NCBI GenBank assembly: GCA_034440635.1
Contig: JAOTON010001031.1
Span: forward strand, 124,001 to 188,000
DNA from: Lepas anatifera
Lineage: Eukaryota > Arthropoda > Thecostraca > Lepadidae
Direction of reading: 5' to 3'
DNA length: 64,000 nucleotides
This document shows, one piece after another, positions 55,871 to 64,000 of the stretch. Both the position numbers and the translations under genes were made by a program. Numbering within the stretch: the first letter of the stretch is position 1; every line of letters begins with the position of its first letter. The notes under the pieces were generated by a model, which did no database searches, was not told the origin of the DNA, and saw only the letters and a program-made list of their open reading frames with translations.

Positions 55871-57679
55871 CAGTCATAAATTTTCGCAAATGTAACTATG
55901 TAGTGATTTTCGACTCCGAACGGTTCTCCAGCCACCATGGAAAAATTGGTGGGGAACAGTTTCGAGCCCCTTCTACCACGCGTACTAACGAACGGGAGTA
56001 CGCGTGTCTCCCCTCCTCTCTACTGACCCGACTGAATGTATGTGGCATAAATATATATTCCTACCGCAGAATCGTGATTTTCAGAAAAAGTATAATATTG
56101 GAGATCGCAGCGTTGGTTGGGAAAAGTAACAGGGGCGCTTTGAACCGGGGATGTATAATGGGGGTTCGCAGGCAATGACATCACCATGTGAAAAATTGAT
56201 CGCAGTAGCCTGAGGGCAAATAATAAGGCTAAGAATTTTTAAGGAGGTTCATTGTCAGGCCCAGTCAGCAGTCAGCAGCCGCCTTTACTGTGACGGCACG
56301 CTGGCGATGAAATTCTCCCTTTACCCATAAGGTCTTATTCCAAGGTTGATGAAATTCAAACGTCTTTGACGGCTACAGTATGCGTTAGAGGGATTACATT
56401 TTTTTGATAATTATACGTTCAATTTATTTAAAAAACTAGTTCACTCAGCGGATTTCGTTCCAACTAATTAAAAATATGTGCATCTAAAGTTAGATCTGCA
56501 ACCTCCATTACGTTATGCTTTAGTTACTGCAGTCTCATCATCGCCATGTCGCCTTGTGCAGCTCTCTTTTTGACGAGATTCCTTTTATGGGCCAACTTTA
56601 TATAAAGTAGTCCTGGGTCATGATTTTCATTTAGCGAATTTGGGAAAATTTTATCGGCTAATTTTTTGGTACGCCCTTTATTCTTTTACATTTTACCCTT
56701 GGCAAGACGCAAACCAGAATATTTTATCACTATGCATAATAAATTAATGAATATTACAAATCCAAAGGCACTGATGCTTTCCTTACATCACCTTTTTGCT
56801 GGTGTACCGTTTTGAGGAATTTAATACGTAAATGGTTGTTTAAGATAGATTAAACATGAATCTTTTTAGGTTTTTGACACATTATTTGTTTTCATATATT
56901 AACACATTCTAGAACGTGTTGGAACATTTTCACATTAGAAATCTATATTCCCAAGTTCCAAGGAAATTTTTTTGAGGCCAATATACAGATATTGTCCCTG
57001 GATGCTGACATTTGGTTCCATCTCAACTCATTTTGCTGTCATGGGTCCGAAAGTTGAGAGGTATGATAATAATTGCATGGAAAAGGAGCTTATTGGGCAT
57101 ATTTCGTACGTATATTTCTATAATTTTGGTGTTTACTCAACTCAAATTCAGTTTGACTCCCGTAAAATGAAATCTGGAGACGATTTCCAACAAAATGAGG
57201 GCATAGGCGTTTGTCCAGTGTGAAAACTGCGGCCCAGTTTTCTCCCCAGAAAGTCTCGTCAAGTGCAGGTAGAGTTTGATACACTGCGGACGCGGATCCA
57301 GGAATTCCGATTGATTTTTTAAAATATTTTTGCGTTCCCAACCCGGGAACATTTTTTTACATTTGCACCATACAGACACAGACACAAACTATGGACACGG
57401 CAGCGGGGCTTACGCTATCGGCACCCAGTCATGTCTGGGACAGTCGGCGGGACAGTCATGTCCGCACGCTCCGTTACACGCCCCACTGTACCAGGCAGTG
57501 GAGCTATCCAGATTTCTCGGACCCGGCCGAACAGAGGACTGCTCCGGTGACACGCGGCGAGGCCGTGCTCTCGGGCGGTGCCACCGGACCGGTGGATCTG
57601 TTTAAAGGCTGATCAAGCCCGTGCTCCCAATAACAAGGGCGCTGGTTGGTCAGCGGAAGTCCCTAGTCAAGGCGGGCAC
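55871..57679. other. unassigned non-coding DNA
   Basis: No gene seen. A relic end, GCGGACGCGGATCCAGGAATTC, is at 57287-57308. The GC-rich stretch 57390-57620 has two 70-90 codon frames on the plus strand with no recognised domain. Confidence 0.4.
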
Positions 57680-57820
57680 TACCCAGTACCCAGTGTACTG
57701 CCATCTCCGAGGTAGGAGGCGGTCGAGGAAAACGCTGCCAGAGGTTAGCTTTGATCCAAGGACCTCCCACACTTGACCGAGGCGCCTTAACCAACTGCGC
57801 CACGGCAGTGGTAGGAATTC
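57680..57820 (-). mobile_element. tRNA-derived SINE, family C
   Basis: The minus-strand head at 57735-57811 reads GCCGTGGCGCAGTTGGTTAA with A-box GTGGCGCAGTTGGTTAAGGCG at 57781-57803 and a degraded B-box (GGATCAAAGC). The D arm and variable region resemble a Leu- or Ser-type tRNA. The T arm is broken, so it is not a functional tRNA. It starts immediately after the simple-repeat tail of another element (57821-57883), as if it had inserted there. Confidence 0.7.
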
Positions 57821-57883
57821 CGATTGATTGATTATTGGGTTTTAGGGGCGCGCCAACCTGCGAGGTCATATAGTGCCCATAAC
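57821..57883 (-). repeat. SINE-tail-like motif, copy 2, with (TGAT)n tail
   Basis: Plus-strand reading: CGATTGATTGATTATT followed by GGGTTTTAGGGGCGCGCC and GAGGTCATATAGTGCCCATA. On the minus strand this is an element end followed by an (AATC)n tail, the usual form of a LINE/SINE 3' end. Confidence 0.7.
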
Positions 57884-58019
57884 ACTTCTCTGCAGTCAAA
57901 GCTTATAATTTTGTCTGTCTTTAGGGGAAAGTAAAGTCTCGTCTAAAGCGAGCTAATGTTTACATTAAAGAGTGGTTCTTTCACATCGTAGTTATGATTC
58001 TCACTGCACGGATGCATGG

Positions 58020-58563
58020 TCACAGATTCAAACAGGTTTGCCGCGCCCGGCAGGCGCCCGGCGCGGGGCGCCGGGGCATCACTTCCGGCGCCCACCCCGC
58101 ACCAACGGACCCAGGGGCCCGGGGGCGCGGGGCAGCCTAGACGCCGGACCTAAGCCCGACGTCTAACGGAGGCCCTCCCCGTCGCTCCGAGACTTGAAAG
58201 GTCCCGGAGCGAAAGGGAGGACCCACCAAATCGGCGCCAGGCGCCTATCAGCGCGGTTGACTACCACAACACACGCTTTTAACCAGGATCAAATATTATC
58301 GTAAAGTCAATGTCTCTAAGATAGGACAGCACCCGTTCAACCATACTGGAGTCACGGCCGATTAATTCTAAAAGTGTGGACTCCTGCCGGTGCACGCCAA
58401 AATGCAAAGACCTGTGTCTAGCATATTCCGGGCACGAGACTAGCACGTGTCGAACCGACAGGGGCGCCGCACATCGCTGACATTGTGGTCGAGGTTCGCC
58501 GCATAACAGATATCGGTGAGTGGCCAGCGTGTGGCCAGTCCGCAATCGACACAACGCCACCTC
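58020..58563 (-). pseudogene. I-group non-LTR retrotransposon 3' fragment
   Basis: The minus strand 58560-58279 is open for 93 codons: LCRLRTGHTLATHRYL, then a CX2CX7HX4C zinc knuckle (CQRCAAPLSVRHVLVSC), then a variable segment, ending LSYLRDIDFTIIFDPG and a stop. This knuckle lies downstream of RNase H in I-superfamily LINEs. The stop is followed by a GC-rich 3' UTR (58020-58278, with GGCGCCCGGCG motifs). Everything upstream of the RLRTGH segment is missing; the break is at about 58563, next to an inverted GGCCACTCACCGAT repeat (58513 and 58592). Confidence 0.8.
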
Positions 58564-58678
58564 CTAACGGCGGTTAGGCCGCAGCGAGGATGGCCACTCA
58601 CCGATCTCAGGTTTGATAACTTTCAACTTGTTATTTATTATATAATTCCATTGTTTTTGCCATACACTGCGAAGGTGA

Positions 58679-58681
<3 letters not shown>

Positions 58682-58723
<42 letters not shown>
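58682..58723. repeat. (TA)n microsatellite
   Basis: About 42 bp of alternating A and T. Confidence 0.97.
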
Positions 58724-58725
<2 letters not shown>

Positions 58726-59159
58726 TCGTTAAAAATGACAGAGAACTAGGTTCGTTCTTTTTGAGTTCAGAGACTCAAGCTTGCGAATTAATCGTCTATC
58801 GTCTTGGTCAAATTGATGCAGAACTGAACTAAAGGCCATTGCATGCGACGTTTCATTGTTACGAACAACATCTTCTGGCATAAGTGATACATATAGCATT
58901 AAAGTGATACATATATAGTGATATTAATAGCAAAATACAGTTCAAAACACTCATCGTCTCGGATCGAAAATGGTTAAGACTTCTTTGAATCAGTGGTTTA
59001 GAAATTTGAATTCAATCACACGAAATCAAACGGAAGGCGCTTATCATTAGAAGATCAATAATTATCAATGAAAACTATCAGTGCGGCATAATTATTGATA
59101 GATCAGAACATTAAATACTAGCCTAGCGTCGTTACCCATAAAAGTCCCCCCAACACTAT
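58724..59159. other. unassigned AT-rich DNA
   Basis: Nothing recognisable. Confidence 0.45.
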
Positions 59160-60215
59160 CACATTATAACCTAGGCCCAAGACATGGTTGAGCGAGGCAG
59201 GCATAAACCCTGGTAATGTGGAAACCGCACAGCTGCCGCCCTTGACCGTGGCGTACTTCCAAGTTTATAATAGATACAGGACTGCTAGAGCTGACCAAAG
59301 ACTTGACGCCGGAAGCCGTGCGCCAAACCTTTTGGAATACCGCTCTGCCAAGTATCCAAACCACACAGCCTTCTCACGGATGGATCGAGGTGTGCCAATG
59401 GCACTGGATGCGCATTTGTGGGTAGAAATATTGAACGACAATATGCACCCTACCAGTTGCTTCAGTTTTCACCGCAGAATTGTGTGCATTTTCCGGTGCC
59501 TGGATCGGCCTTGCGGTCGGAACGGACCGATTAGTTATTTTTAGTGACTCGCTTTCGTCATTACATCACTTCATCTACTCAACCACAACCCGTCGAGCTC
59601 ATACCTTTACCTCTCATCAGACATAAGATCCACCAGACTGTTAGTCGAGGACGTCGGTGACGCTTGCATGGGTGCCTAGCCACTGCGGCATACAGGCAAC
59701 GAGCTGCCGACAGAGCAGCTAAAGAAGCAGCTAACAGCGACCCTCCTCCGGAACCCGCGTTCCATATTTTGATCTGTTTCCGTGTGTTAGGAACTATGTT
59801 ATCGAAGTGTGGCAACGGCGATGGAATGACGACACTAAGAGTGGTAAATCAAGGGAGGTAAAACCTCAAATAGGACCATGGACATCAGAACGCGAGTTGC
59901 CGAAGGGAGGAGGTCATCATCTCCAGACTAAGAATAGGGCCACCTACGCCACCCACGCTTTTCTTCTCACTGACGACAGCCCACAGAGTGTCCTCGCTGC
60001 GGCGGTGGCTTACGGTGAAACACGTGCTGATAGAGTGTCGCGATTTCGAGCTGGAGAGGATGAGGATTTGCCCGGTTCACCGTCGTTGGACTCGCCCTCG
60101 GGAATCCCCACGGTTCGTATCTCAGAGATATGTGCATACTTGCGAACAATCAATTTCAATGTCATATACTCACCTTCATAGCTGCAGGACTGCGTGTTGC
60201 AAATTTACTTACTGA
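59160..60215 (+). pseudogene. I-group non-LTR retrotransposon, RT thumb to C-terminus, frameshifted
   Basis: In order: an RT thumb remnant (LSEAGINPGNVETAQL, then AYFQVYNRYRTARADQRL) at 59183-59310; an RNase H domain at about 59471-59720 with FTAELCAFSGAWIG (catalytic Glu), LVIFSDSLSS (catalytic Asp), TLAWVPSHCGI and, after a frameshift, GNEL/ADRAAKEAA; then an RVWQRRWN-like segment, a degraded knuckle with LTVKHVLIEC (about 60010-60040), and a terminus YLRTINFNVIYSPS. The terminus and knuckle closely resemble the fragment at 58279-58560 on the other strand, so both come from one family. Several frameshifts and at least two stops make it non-functional. The 3' UTR ends near a (CTTA)n-like stretch at 60205-60225. 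Confidence 0.8.
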
Positions 60216-60399
60216 CTTACTTTCTACCATACATCGTCTTTGAATAGCACCAACTTTAATGGCTAGCTGACCTAGGAGTGGAATGTGATTTTAGGCATCG
60301 GACGTCTTCATGCTTTTATAGAAGTTTAGGTATAAGGATGCAACAGACTGTCCTTTTACCTGATCTGTTGAAGCCTGTATTGACATGTCCTCTTAGTTG
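60216..60399. other. unassigned DNA
   Basis: Nothing recognisable between the LINE 3' end and the tail motif. Confidence 0.4.
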
Positions 60400-60462
60400 T
60401 TATGGGCGCCATATGACCTGTGCTGTCGGCGCGCCCTGAAACCCCAAACATGATGATGATGG
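60400..60462 (+). repeat. SINE-tail-like motif, copy 3, with (ATG)n tail
   Basis: On the minus strand it reads CATCATCATG, then GGGGTTTCAGGGCGCGCC and CAGGTCATATGGCGCCCATA. It is opposite in orientation to copies 1 and 2. The simple repeat CATCATCAT borders it on the same side as in copy 2. It lies about 35 bp beyond the end of the Penelope-like ORF. Confidence 0.65.
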
Positions 60463-60489
60463 GGCACTGTCAAACACGGATAGCGCCGA

Positions 60490-61860
60490 GGCGATGCTCA
60501 TTTGCCCATTGATTGTGGGATTGATGTCCCTGATGTATACTGCCTCCAGCACTTGGGCCTTTTCTAATCATGGCATCTCGCTAGGATGTCCGTGTTTTGG
60601 ACCAGCATGTTCTGGTTAGTCGTTCACCAGTGAGCGGCGCATGTGCTTTTTGGAGCTCCATCTTGCAGGTGCATGGTCAATCTTCTCGAACGCGTGGTGG
60701 TCGTGAATCCAACGTAGCTACAATCGGGCGGTGAGCGCAGTCCAGCAGGGCAGTTGAACTTGTAGACTACGTTAGTGGTTTCAGTCAGATTGGTCTTGGA
60801 CAGGTCATTCTTCATTATAAGGCTGGATACTCGTGGGCTTTTGTAATATATCACCAGATGGAGACAGTCACTTTGTTGGGTCGGTTTACAGTTGTGGATG
60901 ATTTCATGAGGGCCTTCTCTCCTTCAAATGTGCTGAAGACATGCTGTTCTGATAGAACAGCAATCTTTGCCCCTGTTGTCGTTGTCTGTGTTCCTTGAGG
61001 TCGGCGGATTTATCGAGTTGTTTCGAATAATCTTATCGATGTCATTTATGCTGTAGTCGTTGCAGCGTAGGATGTTTTTGATGCGCTCAAACTCTTGGTG
61101 CACTAAATTCCAGGAGGAACAATGTGAAGAGCGCGGTGGACGTAAGCTCGAATAACGCCTCCTTGTAGCGTTTCGGGACTCGCTTTCCCGTTCAACAATG
61201 TCCTGTGTTCGTTTCTTTCCTGAATACTTCTGTCTTGAATTCCCAGTAGAGCCGTCGACGAACGTATCTAGAAACGGGATTTTATTGTCCTCACTTTCTT
61301 CAGTAGTGAATTTCAGTGTTGACTTCTCGAGCAGAGTTTTGAGTTTCTGGAGCTGGCTGCTATCATGAATTTCCACCCATATATCGTCGATATAACGGAG
61401 ATACTTGAAAGGGGGAATATCCATACGGCTTAGGCCTTTTCTTCCACGAAGCTCTGTAGCTCTGGGCGAAAGTACTCCCAAAGGGGACCCCATTGCTACC
61501 CCATCTACTTGGTAAAACAGCTCACCCTGGGACAGCGGAAAGGGACACTTTTAGTGCATGTAGCCAACATATCTTCGATTATTTTTTCGGTACTGAGGAG
61601 GCGGCAGAGTAGGATGGTTGTAAGCATAGTCGAGGATAACACGTATAGATTCGTCAATCGGCACATTAGTGAATAAACTCGGTGCATCTAAAGACGCAGC
61701 ATCCCTTTCCTTCGTGAAGCTTTAGGACCTCGATGACTCAGAGGTTGACTTCAGGCGTACTTATTGGGTAGTACGGAGAGGAAGACTATTCGCTTCTTGG
61801 CTAGTTCGTACGATGGTGTCACACTTGGGAATGATGGGTCTTATAGGATTTCTTTGCTTG
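60490..61860 (-). pseudogene. Penelope-like element, RT plus GIY-YIG, decayed
   Basis: Reading on the minus strand from 61860: an N-terminal RT segment with RPIIPKCDT and LDAPSLFTNVPIDES; then VDGVAMGSPLGVLSP; the catalytic box YLRYIDDIWVEI (61377-61412, aspartates intact); FTTEESEDNKIPFLDTFVDG; and, after a linker, a GIY-YIG nuclease with VVYKFNCP and CSYVGFTTTTRSRRLTMHL (about 60660-60790), then LEAVYIRDINPTING near 60500. RT fused to GIY-YIG defines Penelope-like retroelements. At least three in-frame stops or frameshifts (for example near 61555, 61690 and 60620) make it inactive. The 5' end is missing and homology stops at the TA microsatellite. Confidence 0.88.
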
Positions 61861-61864
61861 TGGG

Positions 61865-61881
61865 TATATATATATATATAT

Positions 61882-61968
<87 letters not shown>
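61865..61968. repeat. (TA)n microsatellite
   Basis: About 100 bp of TA, interrupted once by TTACCC at 61881-61886. It marks the 5' limit of the Penelope-like element. Confidence 0.97.
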
Positions 61969-61971
<3 letters not shown>

Positions 61972-62071
61972 GTACAAATCTCTAGCGGGGATTCGTTGCG
62001 CACGCCTGCAGGGCCTACAGGAAGCACGTCGGGCCGCTGCGTCTGCCACTTCGTTCAATTGTATTCCAACT

Positions 62072-63015
62072 AGAGGTGGGAGTTTCGGGCAGTTTTGCAG
62101 GGCCGGGCCCGGGCCCGGTCCGCTGCTGATTTTAGAAGCCCGTCACAAGCCCGGTTTGTGGTAGAAATGGCTTATCAAGCCCGGGAAGGCCCGGTATCAT
62201 GGAAAAACCATAAACGGCTGTATACAGCATTTATTTACTTTAAAGCTGTCTCAAATACATATTTTAAGCCAATTTATCCTGGAAAAAGTTTTGGTTGCAC
62301 CCAAAACCATATTAAAAAGTTGCATGCGGCATCAGTAGCCTCAGCTATCTTAATAATTCAGCAGAAAATGATACTGAAAAACACAGTTTGAAACATGCCT
62401 TGCTTATGATGCAAGCTTACTTCAGATAATGACCAGCATCACCTTATAAAACAATGGGCATTCGAGATAGAGGTATGCACATGGCAGCTAAAAGAATCGG
62501 GATGAAATAAGCCCACTCATATCAGACATTTCCTCCATGGTTGCACTTTTAAAAATCATTTTATGCTGGCACGAGCCTCACAATTGAGTTCCAATAATGT
62601 TTATGAATAGAGGAGAGAGCAGTGACAAGTTTTCAGCTAAAACTTTTCAGAATATCATGGCAGAATGGTGGTGAATGAACCAAAAATCCTTCACATTGTC
62701 CCTGAATTGATGCATGTGAGCATTTCCTTTTAATTTAGCCAGTAAACAGCTTGGAATATAGTCAAAAGATTGTTCTGCTTGGGTCAGCCCGATCTGCAAA
62801 GTAGGTAAGCCAACAGGCCAACAAGGTCCATCAGCCTATCTTGATAAAGAACCACTAGTTTTCCACAGGTTCGCACCAAACATGGTATAAAAAGGTTGCA
62901 CCCAATCTCCACCAAAAAGTAAATCTGACACAAAAAACTACTCGAGTCCATTCACATTACCATCACCATGCGGGGCTTGAACACTATTTCCGTTTGTTTT
63001 GTTGTATTTTAGGGG
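62072..63015 (+). mobile_element. 960-bp dispersed repeat, copy 2
   Basis: Inverted partner of 38148-39107, starting CTAGAGGTGGGAGTTTCGGG and running through GGCCCGGTATCATGGAAAAA, AAGTTTTGGTTGCACCC, and TTGAACACTATTTCC. The far end has lost its terminus after about 63015. Divergence is modest, with scattered small indels. Confidence 0.72.
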
Positions 63016-64000
63016 CTTGCGCTTAGAAGGTATCTGAAGCGCCGTGCTTGTCTACGTTATAGCAATCATTTATGAAAATATTTTGTCACTAAAATTTACC
63101 AGAATAGTAAGTTTATTTCAGCGAAAATATTTCAAGACTTTTGAAAATCTATTTTAAAATTTCACAGATTTAAAAAATCAGCAAAAACTGTGTAGTGTAT
63201 TTGTTTAGTTCCTGAGAATAGCCCCTTTTTGCACAGTTGTTTCATATATGACGCTTTTCTGACTTTGCAAATCTTTTCAAGCTGTTCTGAAGCCCGCTGA
63301 ATTTGGCGTATCTGAAGACCATCATAATTTGGATATTGTTCTTGTGTTCTGTGTTTCTATGTTTCCGTAGAACATTTTTAGTGTGCTGGGAGGGAGGTGT
63401 AAAGTAAAGGTATCTTGGGAGGGAAGTGCTGCTATGTTCAAAGCTTATAATAAAAGTTGTATTTCATAGAGGCCAGGGAAGTATCTCCACAAGGAAAATG
63501 CAACACATGATGTCAAGTATATTCATGTTTTGGTGCAATTTCAAAGGTTCCTTCTAAGACTGACTGCTCTCCCCTGTATCTCCCCACAACAGACTAATTT
63601 ATATTCTAAAGTACTTCGATCAAAAACATGTTTTCTTTGTGCCTATTCCCTTGCTTATACTAGCCTTTTCGAGTGGATTCTGCATCTTTTGGGCAATGAA
63701 GGAGCAAGATGAAGCTGTGGAAGAATCAAACTTATCAACATTTGTTCTTGCATCTAGAGTTATCAGGCCAGTTTGACAATTATGGGCTCCCAGTAGATAG
63801 TTTTTACCTGTCATTCACTTCGCCATTTTTCGCAGAGGACTTGGGAATGGCTCCATAGATTGCATTTTCTTTTTACCTGAAGCAGAAAGCTTCTGGAAAG
63901 AATGTTCTAGCTAGAGCTAGGTGTTAGTATCAATATGTCAGCAACAAATGGGTTAAATGACTTCCTTTGAAATGGTATACTGACAATATGGAAGCAACAA
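63016..64000. other. unassigned AT-rich DNA
   Basis: No gene or repeat recognised in the last kilobase. A 60-codon plus frame at 63530 has no motif. Confidence 0.45.

Overview
This window looks like repeat-dense, non-coding DNA from an animal genome, most likely an invertebrate. The evidence is tRNA-derived SINEs, RNase H-bearing and CR1/Jockey-like non-LTR retrotransposon remnants, a Penelope-like element with a GIY-YIG domain, several short inverted-repeat transposon families with 8-bp or TTAA target duplications, long microsatellites, and no operons or dense coding. The exact phylum cannot be read from the sequence; a chelicerate or a marine invertebrate would both fit. I found no convincing intact host gene. 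Every open frame above about 150 codons is a tandem-repeat artefact, a low-complexity frame, or unrecognisable.

Layout. 1-8.4 kb: unassigned DNA with a TGACAG cluster (1.38-1.54 kb), GA and GT microsatellites, one hAT-like MITE (3.3 kb) and a tRNA-SINE (4.2-4.5 kb). 8.4-11.4 kb: a 2.5-kb terminal-inverted-repeat element carrying a nested SINE, then a 146-bp MITE with a perfect 8-bp duplication. 12.34-13.44 kb: a 27-bp minisatellite arranged in three 351-bp higher-order units. 14-24 kb: mostly unassigned, with one MITE and a second tRNA-SINE. 24.5-44.2 kb: the most striking part. Eight of nine copies of a TTAA-flanked, GGTCA-rich MITE group lie here; the ninth is at 52.2 kb. They fall into three sequence families. 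Interspersed are a 45-bp tandem repeat, a 19-bp minisatellite with a 592-bp higher-order period, other MITEs and non-LTR fragments. 44-58 kb: SINEs, MITEs, a suspicious homopolymer block at 47.5 kb, and a duplicated segment that shows the empty and filled states of one SINE insertion. 58-64 kb: two opposed fragments of an RNase H-type non-LTR element, a decayed Penelope-like element ending near a TA microsatellite, and an inverted partner of the repeat at 38-39 kb.

The main candidate novelty is the TTAA MITE group. Three families share one plan: TTAA, a short GC-rich core, a 20-bp palindrome, a conserved internal segment around GATAGCAGAAAA, arrays of AGGTCA/TGACCT half-sites, and one end where the core is doubled around a GAAGGTGGC linker. 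Each family has a different palindrome sequence of the same length. No transposase is present, so these copies would have depended on one encoded elsewhere. All assignments are by eye; no database search was possible.
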